This document shows positions 18,973 to 27,040 of a stretch of DNA of 64,000 nucleotides, in pieces. The stretch comes from Tropheryma whipplei str. Twist. Lineage in GTDB: Bacteria; Actinomycetota; Actinomycetes; Actinomycetales; Microbacteriaceae. The notes under the pieces were generated by a model, which saw only the letters and a program-made list of their open reading frames with translations, made no database searches and was not told the DNA's origin. Position numbers and translations under genes: made by a program. The DNA is taken from the NCBI RefSeq assembly GCF_000007485.1, contig NC_004572.3, positions 1 through 64,000 of the forward strand, in the 5' to 3' direction. Within the stretch, counting starts at the first letter, position 1; each line of letters begins with the position of its first letter.

Positions 18973-20370
18973 GTGTCTGTCAAGAAAAATCATAAAATAG
19001 TTGTTATTGGCGGTGGCCCAGGTGGTTATTCAGCGGCTCTGAGCGGTGCCCTGCTTGGCGCTGATGTTGTGCTGATTGAGAATCAGGCTGTCGGCGGGTC
19101 TGCGACTTTAACAGACGTTGTTCCCTCAAAAACACTTATTGCCTCGGCAGAGCGGGCTGTTTTTGTTGCCCAGGGTGCTGATTTTGGTATTCGTTTTCAG
19201 AACTGCGTTTCAGCCGATATAGGGCACATAAACCGGCGAATTATGGATCTTACCAGAGCTCAAAGTGCTGATATGTTCTCGACCTTGACTGGTGCTGGGG
19301 TTAGGGTAGTTTATGGCCATGCCGCTTTGGATGGACCGAATCGGGTTCTTGTATCGGTGTCAGGTCAAGAGAAATATGAGTTCTTTGCAAATACGGTTGT
19401 TGTTGCAACAGGTTCTAGTCCAAGGGTTTTACCAAATGCCATTCCTGACGGGAAGAGAATACTTACATGGAAACAGCTTTATACCCTTGAGCAGGTTCCT
19501 GAGCATATCATTGTAGTTGGCTCGGGCGTGACTGGCGCTGAATTTGCATCAGCTTTCAGGAATTTAGGAAGCGAAGTTACACTGGTTTCCAGCAGGGACA
19601 GGGTGTTACCTGGGGGAGATGAAGATGCTGCAGATTTGATTCAGGAAGTTTTTATAAATTCGGGAATGAAACTGCTCAACCGGGCACGTGCTCAAGCCGC
19701 CGCAGCCTGCAATGGGGGTGTTGTGGTAACCCTTACCGACGGTACAGAGGTGCGCGGGACCCATTGCCTAATGGCTGTTGGCAGTGTTCCTAATACTTCT
19801 GGGATTGGTTTAGAAACAGCGAATATTGCACTGAATCCAGCAGGGCGAATTACGGTAAATAGAGTGGCCTGTTCAAGCGTTCCCGGGGTATATGCGGCAG
19901 GGGACTGTTCGGATTTTTTACCCCTTGCATCTGTTGCCGAGATGCAAGGCCAGGTTGCCGTTTATCACGCAATGGGGGAGAATGCTAATCCAATTGAACT
20001 TAAAAATTTAGCCTCAACAGTTTTTACAACCCCGGAAATTGCCACTGTTGGTAGGTCCGAGAAGGCTATAGACAAAGCCAGGGCCACCGCCCTGAAGGTT
20101 GACTTAGCAACAAATTCCCGTGCAAAAATTCTGGGTATAAAGACGGGCTTCGTTAAGATGATTGTATCTCGTGAAACAGGCACCGTACTTGGCGGTGTTG
20201 TTGTTGCACCAAATGCAAGTGACTTAATTTTTCCAATATCGGTTGCTGTTCAAAATCGCCTTAGCGCTGATCAATTATCACAAAGCTTTGCCGTCTATCC
20301 GTCCCTAACAATATCTTTGTGGCACGCAGCCCGCGCTTCGCACGTGAGAACCGACAGCGCGTCGCCCTGA
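18973..20370 (+). CDS. lpdA: FAD-dependent disulfide-reductase-like flavoprotein (LpdA / quinone reductase type)
   Basis: A two-dinucleotide-binding flavoprotein of the lipoamide dehydrogenase superfamily. FAD-binding GGGPGGYSAA at the N-terminus, NAD(P)-binding VGSGVTGAEFA in the middle, the second FAD motif (YAAGDCS) and a C-terminal dimerisation domain are all visible. The redox-active CxxxxC motif is missing: the equivalent segment reads VGGSATLTDVVPSKT with no cysteine. That pattern is known from mycobacterial LpdA (Rv3303c type), which acts on quinones rather than lipoamide. I chose GTG at 18973, preceded by AGAAGG. An upstream TTG at 18949 is possible. It is divergent from the PNP gene. 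Confidence 0.9.
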   Translation: MSVKKNHKIVVIGGGPGGYSAALSGALLGADVVLIENQAVGGSATLTDVVPSKTLIASAERAVFVAQGADFGIRFQNCVSADIGHINRRIMDLTRAQSADMFSTLTGAGVRVVYGHAALDGPNRVLVSVSGQEKYEFFANTVVVATGSSPRVLPNAIPDGKRILTWKQLYTLEQVPEHIIVVGSGVTGAEFASAFRNLGSEVTLVSSRDRVLPGGDEDAADLIQEVFINSGMKLLNRARAQAAAACNGGVVVTLTDGTEVRGTHCLMAVGSVPNTSGIGLETANIALNPAGRITVNRVACSSVPGVYAAGDCSDFLPLASVAEMQGQVAVYHAMGENANPIELKNLASTVFTTPEIATVGRSEKAIDKARATALKVDLATNSRAKILGIKTGFVKMIVSRETGTVLGGVVVAPNASDLIFPISVAVQNRLSADQLSQSFAVYPSLTISLWHAARASHVRTDSASP

Positions 20371-20438
20371 TCTCTTCCGAAATCTGACATTCTGGGCAGC
20401 GCTCTGGCAGCGCCTTGCAATGGGGTGTGTATTTTTTT

Positions 20439-22214
20439 TCAAACCTTCTTCAAGCGTAACAATTCGTGACCGCTTGGCACTGTCTCGCCTGTGTGCGCGT
20501 TGATTTTTTCAACTACCCCATCTCGTGGGGCCACTATCGGCTGTTCCATTTTCATGGCCTCAAGCACGATTAACAGGTCGTCTTTTTTGACGGACTGGCC
20601 TTCCGTAACATTTACTTTCACAACAACCGCTTGCATTGGCGAAAAAATAGAATCGGGGTTCTTCTCCTGTGTTTTCTGTCTGAAATTGTGCCCTACCCGC
20701 CTGCCGGGAGGTTTTTGCCTTTCTGTGGGATATTCCCCTATGGGGGATGGCAGGCGCACTCTAATTTGTTTTCTGTTTACCTCAACAATTATTTCTCTTA
20801 AATTTTTTGATACAGACAGAGTGTCTTGTATATCCGGCACCGTACTTGCATCAGTTTGCTTGTTAACTAGCTTGCTATATTCGTTTTCCACCCAACCCGT
20901 ATACATCCCTCCATTTATGAAGTCGGGTTGATTGAGAATATTCCTGTGGAACGGAATAAGCGTTGTCACACCGTCAATTACAAACTCATCAAGAGCCCGC
21001 CTGGCACGTGCCAAAGCGCATTCCCTATTGTTTCCCGTAACAATGAGTTTGCACAGCAGAGAATCAAAGGCTGCCCCTATTGTATCGCCCGCCTTTATTC
21101 CACTATCAATACGAATTCCTAGACCGCCAGGGGGTTCGAATTTTACAACCTTCCCATGTCTCGGCATAAAACCACTGTTTGCATCCTCAGCATTTATCCT
21201 AAACTCCAGACTATGTCCTTTGTATACGGGTGTTTCAAGGTTTTTGAGCAGCTTTCCCTCAGCTATATTTATCTGCTCCAGAACGAGATCAATTCCGGTT
21301 ATCTCTTCTGTTACTGGGTGTTCAACTTGAAGCCTTGCATTAACTTCCAGAAAAAATATTTTCCCATCTTGGTCAATGAGAAATTCGCAGGTGCCTGCAC
21401 CTGAATATTCAGCTGCTTTCATAACAGCCTTGCTCGCGGTGATAAGGGTTTCTTCTTGTTTATCTGTCAGCGTGTAGGCGGGCGCTTCTTCAATTAGTTT
21501 TTGGTGTCTGCGCTGCACGGAACAGTCTCGCGTGGAAACGACTTGTACATTGCCAAACAGATCAGCCAGACATTGTGTTTCTACATGTCGTGGTCTATCA
21601 ATATATTTTTCTATGAAACATTCCTTGTTTCCGAATGCCGCCTGCGCTTCACGTTGTGCTGATGCGAAAAGCTCATCTATATTCTTTTTTTGTTTTACAA
21701 CTTTCATGCCAAGACCACCACCGCCATACGCAGCCTTTATTGCAATTGGAAGTCCATACTTGTCTGCAAAATTATGCACTTCAGATGCACAAGAGACCAC
21801 ATGTTCGCCACCCGGGGGGACCGGCACTCCAACCTGTTCTGCAATCTTTCGTGCCGATAATTTGTCTGCCAGGAGCGCTATGACCCCTGCGCGTGGACCG
21901 ACCCATGTAATACCCGCACTTGATACCGCTTCAGCAAATTCGGGGCTTTCGGCAAGAAAGCCGTATCCCGGATGTATTCCATCTGCCCGACTGAGTTTTG
22001 CTATATCGAGTATTTTCTCTATGTTTAGGTAGGTTTCGGCAGCGGTTTCACCCTCCAGGCAGTAAGCTTCATCCGCAAGTTGAGTATGTACCGCATCCCT
22101 GTCTTGATCCGAATATATTGCAATGGAGGCAATTGCTTTATCGCGACAGGCACGTATAACCCTTACCGCTATTTCGCCGCGGTTCGCTATCAATAGTCGG
22201 GTTATTTTTTTCAT
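20439..22214 (-). CDS. accA3: Acetyl/propionyl-CoA carboxylase alpha subunit (biotin carboxylase + BCCP)
   Basis: Carboxylates its own biotin using ATP and bicarbonate, then hands the carboxyl group to the beta subunit. The 591-residue protein starts MKKITRLLIANRGEIAVRVI. The biotin carboxylase part has GGGGLGMK (ATP grasp) and EMNARLQVEHPVTE-type residues (EVNARLQVEHPVTE). A biotinyl domain at the C-terminus carries EAMKMEQ with the biotinylated lysine at K555. This fused alpha type is characteristic of actinobacteria. The partner beta subunit (24.1-25.7 kb) and biotin ligase are nearby, forming a complete acyl-CoA carboxylase set for fatty acid synthesis. Confidence 0.97.
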   Translation of the reverse strand: MKKITRLLIANRGEIAVRVIRACRDKAIASIAIYSDQDRDAVHTQLADEAYCLEGETAAETYLNIEKILDIAKLSRADGIHPGYGFLAESPEFAEAVSSAGITWVGPRAGVIALLADKLSARKIAEQVGVPVPPGGEHVVSCASEVHNFADKYGLPIAIKAAYGGGGLGMKVVKQKKNIDELFASAQREAQAAFGNKECFIEKYIDRPRHVETQCLADLFGNVQVVSTRDCSVQRRHQKLIEEAPAYTLTDKQEETLITASKAVMKAAEYSGAGTCEFLIDQDGKIFFLEVNARLQVEHPVTEEITGIDLVLEQINIAEGKLLKNLETPVYKGHSLEFRINAEDANSGFMPRHGKVVKFEPPGGLGIRIDSGIKAGDTIGAAFDSLLCKLIVTGNNRECALARARRALDEFVIDGVTTLIPFHRNILNQPDFINGGMYTGWVENEYSKLVNKQTDASTVPDIQDTLSVSKNLREIIVEVNRKQIRVRLPSPIGEYPTERQKPPGRRVGHNFRQKTQEKNPDSIFSPMQAVVVKVNVTEGQSVKKDDLLIVLEAMKMEQPIVAPRDGVVEKINAHTGETVPSGHELLRLKKV

Positions 22215-22686
22215 ATATCTAGTAGCCAGCCTTGATTGTGTACCTAATGCGTGTTACCGCGCTGCTTGGCATCCCGCCTATTCCAGGCACAGACCCGGTG
22301 GGGTGTATCCCGACTCGGGGTCGTGACAGATTAGCGTGCCCATTGCCTACATATCAGTGGTTCGTACTTTCGCGGCAGCAGTGTACCACCCGATGGCCAA
22401 CTGCGCGTGGACCATACTCTTATATTCCAGTTGTTTTTTGTGTTTCTTTCATTGCAACAATCAGTCGTTTTATTTATTGCCTTGCTATTCACGTCACGGC
22501 AGGATTCCGACTCAATAAACATTATCGCCGCAAGGGCTGCGGCAGTCTCTTCTTCTCTGCTTAGGTGAATCACTCTCAGTAGTGTACACGCCCAATGTGT
22601 GGCATATCTGTATTGGGCGTACATATAGGTTGTATGCGCCCGTGATATACTGTCTGTGGTGAATTCTGGTCTTTGTTGAGGTTGAT
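22215..22686. other. Intergenic region upstream of cassette locus 1
   Basis: These 472 bases between accA3 and the small secreted gene hold no reading frame I can support. The only structure found is the inverted repeat listed separately at 22588-22620. The region must carry the accA3 promoter on the minus strand. It lacks the conserved leader seen at four of the other cassette loci. Confidence 0.5.
22588..22620. promoter_or_regulatory. Perfect 9-bp inverted repeat upstream of secreted gene
   Basis: ACGCCCAAT at 22588-22596 is repeated inverted as ATTGGGCGT at 22612-22620, with a 15-base spacer. It lies about 70 bp before the GTG of the secreted-protein gene at 22687. It could be an operator or an mRNA hairpin. 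No T-run follows, so terminator function is less likely. Confidence 0.5.
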
Positions 22687-23139
22687 GTGCCGGGTACTGC
22701 CAAAATTGCTGCGTTTGCCGCCCTGGCCTCTGTCTTTGTCATGTTGACCATTGCCCAACCTGCTAGCGCGCGGGGTGGCTTGGGAAATATTTCTGTCGTC
22801 GCCGGCCCCGGCGGCACTTACAGTATTACGGCCACTGTTCGTATGGATTTCGATCCGGGAAAGTGTGTAATAGGCGCGATAAATAAAGTTTTTAGCGTTG
22901 ACAGTATTAGCACTACTGTTGGTTTTACCTTACTGGACAAGATGGTGAAGGTCCTGAAGGTTTCTATAAAGCTAACTCGCCTTATCAACTTTTCCAGCAG
23001 TGTCCTGACTGCAATTGTTACTGGTTGTCGGGGTATTGTCTCGACTGAAACGCCTGTACATCCTGTGCCCATTGTAAGCTCGGATTGCAGTGCATATGAC
23101 ATGGGGCATAAACTTGGCTATCGTTGTCAGAGGAGGTAG
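22687..23139 (+). CDS. Small secreted four-cysteine protein (cassette locus 1)
   Basis: A 150-residue protein starting at GTG with a Sec signal peptide ending in ASA (QPASARGG). The mature part resembles the protein at 43793: QPAxARGG-x-G-x-ISVVA, then TY-x-ITATxR, FD-x3-C-x2-GA-x3-VF-x-V, later TGC, and a C-terminal pair of cysteines followed by basic residues. Four cysteines align between the two, suggesting disulfides outside the cell. A membrane-protein gene follows 15 bp later. I recognise no named family. A bacteriocin-like or surface effector role is only a hypothesis from the secreted-plus-membrane layout. Confidence 0.72.
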   Translation: MPGTAKIAAFAALASVFVMLTIAQPASARGGLGNISVVAGPGGTYSITATVRMDFDPGKCVIGAINKVFSVDSISTTVGFTLLDKMVKVLKVSIKLTRLINFSSSVLTAIVTGCRGIVSTETPVHPVPIVSSDCSAYDMGHKLGYRCQRR

Positions 23140-23154
23140 GTCATACTACGTTCT

Positions 23155-23550
23155 TTGTGGCGTAAGCTAGCCTCAGTCCCTGCACTAATTATTTATCTGG
23201 CATTTGTGCCGGTTTTGACAGTAGCCGCGGAGATTTATGTTCTCACGGGTTATAGCCTGCCGTGGCTTGGCATTCCCGCCTTTGCTCTCGTTATTATCAC
23301 AATTAACTCAGGTTTATTGCCCAATCGTGATGTGTCTCCAAGCCGATTGGCCAGGCTTGCAGTCTATCTCGCTCTAGCTGCTCTAATTGTGTTTGTCGTC
23401 GTTTGTATGACTATCTATTTTACCGTCGGCTTATCTCGATTAGCCCGTTTTGATGTCTTAGCTCCTTTTGTGCTGGGTTATCTTCTGGCAAGTGCGTTGT
23501 CAGTTGAGCTATGTTATAAGTTGAAAGCGAAGAAATCAGGCAAGGTATAA
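23155..23550 (+). CDS. Small membrane partner protein (cassette locus 1)
   Basis: A 131-residue protein with four likely transmembrane helices and a basic C-terminal tail (KLKAKKSGKV). It follows the secreted gene; AGGAGG lies at 23131-23136 within the end of that gene. The TTG at 23155 is a long 18 bases away from it, so the exact start is uncertain. Membrane genes of nearly the same size (129-132 residues) occupy the same position at the 29.1, 42.6 and 44.2 kb loci, although their sequences have diverged strongly. An immunity or export-helper role is possible but unproven. Confidence 0.65.
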   Translation: MWRKLASVPALIIYLAFVPVLTVAAEIYVLTGYSLPWLGIPAFALVIITINSGLLPNRDVSPSRLARLAVYLALAALIVFVVVCMTIYFTVGLSRLARFDVLAPFVLGYLLASALSVELCYKLKAKKSGKV

Positions 23551-23910
23551 CAGTTTTTCGTTCAATGCCTGTCATGGGTAATTTCTCACTACATTTCCAA
23601 GCCTTATCCCTTGCCCGCGCAACCGGTAACCCATCCCTGCGAGACCTATGGCGTATGAGCTGCATAACCTGTTACATTGCGCTGTGCCATATGACCTTCT
23701 TGTGTTTAGCCGTTATATCGCTTTTACCGTGGTGGCCGTAAGTCCCATATTCTGGCTTATACCCGGCAATTATGCTTTACTATGATGCCACGGCGACGGT
23801 TATGTCTATTCTCACAGGGCTTGCATTCCTCTGTTGTATCTTTTACGGGCCAGTTGCTTCTTGTGTCGGGAGCAAAAGTACATTTCAGGCCAAATGACTG
23901 ATTAAAGCAT

Positions 23911-23946
23911 TATTCTCAATTCACTCACTATTCTCAATTCACTCAC
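23911..23946. repeat. 18-nt tandem duplication
   Basis: The unit TATTCTCAATTCACTCAC occurs twice head to tail (23911-23928 and 23929-23946) without mismatch, in non-coding sequence. It may vary in copy number between isolates. Confidence 0.9.
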
Positions 23947-24015
23947 ACTGTGTATTTCACGCTATGTATGCGGTAAATGTACGTAGTAATAAAATTTCGC
24001 AATACACGCATTCTG

Positions 24016-24037
24016 CCCTTGCTTAACGGCGCAAGGG
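24016..24037 (-). terminator. Possible accD5 terminator hairpin
   Basis: CCCTTGC (24016-24022) and GCAAGGG (24031-24037) form a perfect 7-bp stem with an 8-base loop, about 50 bp past the accD5 stop. No strong T-run follows on the minus strand, so termination is plausible but not certain. Confidence 0.45.
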
Positions 24038-24085
24038 TTTGATGGGCACCAAAGCGCCCCTTATGTCCAACCGAACAGGCATCAA

Positions 24086-25663
24086 TTACAGTGGTATGCT
24101 TCCGTGCTTTCTGTCTATTTGTTTGTAACGCTTCGTTCTGATGGTTTGAAAGGCTGTAGCAATCGCAATTCGCGTTTGTGCTGGCTCTATAATCGCATCC
24201 AGATATCCTCTCTGGGCGGCAATAAAAGGATTGGCAAATTTATCGGTGTACTCTTTGACCAATTTCTCTTTCATTGGATTTGCGTCTTCACCGGCTTGCA
24301 CGAGCCGCTTTATATCATTTCTATAGAGAATATTCACAGCACCCTGGGCGCCCATGACGGCAATTTCTGCTGATGGCCATGCAAGGTTTATATCGGCACC
24401 TAACGCTTTTGAGCCCATTACTATATAGGCCCCGCCATACGCCTTACGCAGGATAATTGTCACCATCGGTACAGTTGCCTCGGAATAAGCATAGAGAAGC
24501 TTCGCACCGCGCCTGATAATACCTGTCCATTCCTGCTCTGTCCCGGGTAAATATCCCGGCACATCAACCAGTGTCAGAATAGGAATTGAAAAAGCGTCAC
24601 AAAAGCGAACAAACCGTGCAGCTTTCTCACTTGCATTTATATCCAAAGCCCCTGCCATATGCGCAGGCTGATTCGCAACAATACCGATCGAAAAGCCTGA
24701 TATTCGCGCAAAACCGATGATGACATTCTTTGCGTATGCGGATTGAATTTCCAGAAAATTGCCATCATCAACAATTCGCTCTATGACAAACTGCATATCA
24801 TAAGGCTTATTTGGATTCTCGGGCACAATTGAATTTAGTTCAAGGTCACTCTCCTCCGTATGAATATCCTGTGGCCATGTGGGAGGGTCTGACATGTTAT
24901 TACTGGGCAGAAACCCAATCAGCTCCCGGGCGTATGCAATTGCGTCATCTTCGCTATGAGCCATATAGTGCGAGACGCCAGAGGTGGCGTTATGCATATT
25001 GGCACCACCAAGATCCTCAAAAGTCACCTCTTCTCCTGTAACTGCTTTTATAACATCAGGTCCCGTGATGAACATATAGCTGATCTGGTCCACCATAATT
25101 ACAAAATCTGTAAGTGCCGGTGAGTAGCATGCCCCACCTGCCGCAGGCCCCATAACTATTGAGATTTGTGGAATAATTCCGCTCGCCGCAACATTTCGCT
25201 TGAATATTTCTCCGTATTTAGTAAGCGCCGCAATTCCCTCCTGTATCCTGGCTCCACCGGAATCAAGGAGACCTATTACGGGTATTCCTGCAGACATTGC
25301 CAGGTCCATAGTTTTTACTATTTTCCTGCCGGCCACTTCTCCGAGTGACCCACCGAAAACCGTGAAATCCTGAGAATATACCGCAACTTTCCTGCCGTCT
25401 ATTGAGCCAAAACCTGTGACGACAGAGTCGCCATAAGGGTGGTTTTTTTCGATACCAAATCCACTTGCGCTGTGCATGGCAAACTGGTCTATTTCAGTAA
25501 ACGAGTTTTCGTCAAGCAGTTTATCTATACGCTCCCGGGCGGTCATCTTCCCTTTTGAGTGTTGTTTTTCCTTCGCAGAATCCTCACGCAAAGTGACTGC
25601 TACTTCGTATGCCTGCCTGTACTTCTCTAGCCCCCTACTGGATTCGTCAAAATTATCGGTCAT
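24086..25663 (-). CDS. accD5: Acyl-CoA carboxylase beta subunit (carboxyltransferase)
   Basis: Transfers the carboxyl group from biotin to acetyl-CoA or propionyl-CoA. The 525-residue protein is a fused N- and C-type carboxyltransferase of the AccD/PccB family. It shows KGKMTARERID near the N-terminus, LDSGGARIQEG and GPAAGGACYSPALTDF in the acyl-CoA half, and DVPGYLPGTEQE and RKAYGGAYIVM in the second half. Synteny with accA3 and birA matches the mycobacterial accD5 neighbourhood. Substrate preference cannot be read with confidence. Start is ATG at 25663. Confidence 0.95.
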   Translation of the reverse strand: MTDNFDESSRGLEKYRQAYEVAVTLREDSAKEKQHSKGKMTARERIDKLLDENSFTEIDQFAMHSASGFGIEKNHPYGDSVVTGFGSIDGRKVAVYSQDFTVFGGSLGEVAGRKIVKTMDLAMSAGIPVIGLLDSGGARIQEGIAALTKYGEIFKRNVAASGIIPQISIVMGPAAGGACYSPALTDFVIMVDQISYMFITGPDVIKAVTGEEVTFEDLGGANMHNATSGVSHYMAHSEDDAIAYARELIGFLPSNNMSDPPTWPQDIHTEESDLELNSIVPENPNKPYDMQFVIERIVDDGNFLEIQSAYAKNVIIGFARISGFSIGIVANQPAHMAGALDINASEKAARFVRFCDAFSIPILTLVDVPGYLPGTEQEWTGIIRRGAKLLYAYSEATVPMVTIILRKAYGGAYIVMGSKALGADINLAWPSAEIAVMGAQGAVNILYRNDIKRLVQAGEDANPMKEKLVKEYTDKFANPFIAAQRGYLDAIIEPAQTRIAIATAFQTIRTKRYKQIDRKHGSIPL

Positions 25664-25724
25664 CAGGGTACTCTATCCTCGATTCATTTTTTTGTTGGCA
25701 TTTGTTTTGTTCTAATATTCTTTC

Positions 25725-26471
25725 ATGTTCCCTTGTGTATTTCTAGACACTGTTGGATCAACAAACCTTTACCTTCTTGAATTGCTAAAAGCCAAGGATC
25801 TCGATGACTTTTTTGCGGTTTTTACCACGAATCAAACCGCAGGACGTGGTCGCATGGCAAGGTCATGGGAATGCAAGAAAGGGATTGCGTTGTCTGTATT
25901 TCTGAAGCACAATTTGCCAGGAGCCTATATTAACTGGCTTCCACTTGTTATTGGACTTGCCGTTGTAAAAGCGGTTAATAAAATGTTAGAAGATGCAACA
26001 TTGCCGCACAGGGCCGACATAAAATGGCCAAATGATGTTCTGATTAATGGAAAAAAACTGTCTGGAATACTAATCGAGACACCTTCTGATGGTAATGGAT
26101 TAATCGTTGGTATTGGGCTGAATGTGGCTGTTGCACCTATTGCAACTTCTATTTGCCTAAGGCAAGTAGGACTTCAAGCAAGCCCCAAAGAGGTGGTTTC
26201 CGCGCTTCTGGCCGAAATGCATACAATCTATCAACAGCTCATTGCCCTTGCCGCCAAAGACATATCATTTAAAGATTCAGAATGCTTTGGTGAAATTATG
26301 CGGTTGTGCTCAACGATCAACAAGACTGTTAGGGTGACGGGCACCAAGACATTTGTAGGTGTTGCGCAAGGGCTTGATTCGCTTGGCAGACTTGTTATTC
26401 GTCACAGCGGAGACACTTCGATTGTTTCTGCTGGGGATATCGAGCACCTGCGCGCTATTGACAGTTTGTAA
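25725..26471 (+). CDS. birA: Biotin--[acetyl-CoA-carboxylase] ligase
   Basis: Attaches biotin to the lysine of the BCCP domain in AccA3. The 248-residue protein lacks an N-terminal helix-turn-helix, so it is a monofunctional ligase rather than a repressor. The biotin/AMP loop GRGRMARSW, KWPNDVLINGKKLSGILIE and GIGLNV are intact, and a small C-terminal SH3-like domain follows. It is divergent from accD5 with 61 bp between, fitting the carboxylase cluster. Confidence 0.95.
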   Translation: MFPCVFLDTVGSTNLYLLELLKAKDLDDFFAVFTTNQTAGRGRMARSWECKKGIALSVFLKHNLPGAYINWLPLVIGLAVVKAVNKMLEDATLPHRADIKWPNDVLINGKKLSGILIETPSDGNGLIVGIGLNVAVAPIATSICLRQVGLQASPKEVVSALLAEMHTIYQQLIALAAKDISFKDSECFGEIMRLCSTINKTVRVTGTKTFVGVAQGLDSLGRLVIRHSGDTSIVSAGDIEHLRAIDSL

Positions 26472-26495
26472 AATTACCAACCCTATCTTCGTCTT

Positions 26496-26543
26496 TATTT
26501 ATACATGCCTCACACGTTCTATCTATACATGCCTCATGCGTTT
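26496..26543. repeat. Imperfect 24-nt tandem duplication
   Basis: Two 24-nt copies built on TATACATGCCTCA (26496-26519 and 26520-26543), differing at a few positions, lie between the convergent birA and GtrA genes. Confidence 0.8.
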
Positions 26544-26547
26544 CATC

Positions 26548-27009
26548 TCATTTACGTTTGGAAAAAACCCAGAAATAGTACCCGATGAATCGCAGAACTG
26601 TTGCTAGCGGGAGCCCAACAAGATTGCTTGCAATATTGTCGGCCAGTATTGACGTGAACCCCATGCCGTAGTGGGACACAACAAGACATGCGAGTTGCAC
26701 AAGCGACCCACCTATCGATACCAGAAAAAATCTCACCGCTTCCCGTAGCACACCATCCCGTCGTAAGCCTCTAAAAACTAAATGACGATTGCCAATCCAA
26801 TTGAAGGATATTGAAACAATAACCGCAACAGACGCCGCAAGCACTGAGCCGTATGCAATATTTCTGAACCCAAGGAGCATTAATAGGTTGAAAACTAATA
26901 TATTGACAAATATCCCGGCTATCCCAACAATGCCAAAGGTTGCAATTTGCCTGTATAGAGCTTTATTCACCCGGCAGAATGCCCTTTGTATGTTATCTAT
27001 TGCACGCAT
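26548..27009 (-). CDS. GtrA-family membrane protein
   Basis: A 153-residue protein with four hydrophobic helices and the GtrA-family pattern (FGIVGIAG..., FNWIGNRHLVFRG, RFIGYYFWVF). GtrA-like proteins are thought to flip or present polyprenyl-linked sugars for surface glycan modification. A GtrA gene between birA and purK is also found in mycobacteria. It is divergent from purK with about 30 bp between starts. Confidence 0.88.
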   Translation of the reverse strand: MRAIDNIQRAFCRVNKALYRQIATFGIVGIAGIFVNILVFNLLMLLGFRNIAYGSVLAASVAVIVSISFNWIGNRHLVFRGLRRDGVLREAVRFFLVSIGGSLVQLACLVVSHYGMGFTSILADNIASNLVGLPLATVLRFIGYYFWVFSKRK

Positions 27010-27040
27010 TGCTTCTCCTGCACAGTATAACCTTAGATTG

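Larger units (their letters stand above)
23551..24085 (+). pseudogene. Gap with remnant of a small membrane-protein gene
   Basis: No intact gene is seen between the locus 1 membrane gene and accD5. A hydrophobic coding remnant is visible in two frames: one covers about 23699-23785 and ends at a stop, and the other runs from ATG 23772 to TGA 23897 (41 residues, containing MSILTGLAFLCCIFYGPVA). Together they look like a frameshifted membrane protein of the kind paired with the secreted proteins. The rest holds an 18-nt tandem duplication (23911-23946) and a hairpin (24016-24037). Confidence 0.4.

Noticed and set aside
22331-22624. 97-codon minus-strand frame upstream of locus 1
   Set aside because: Low-complexity hydrophilic product without motifs, spanning the inverted repeat; not supported as a gene.
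26789-27040. 84-codon N-terminal extension of purK
   Set aside because: It overlaps the divergent GtrA gene and does not resemble PurK, whose conserved start begins near 27041.
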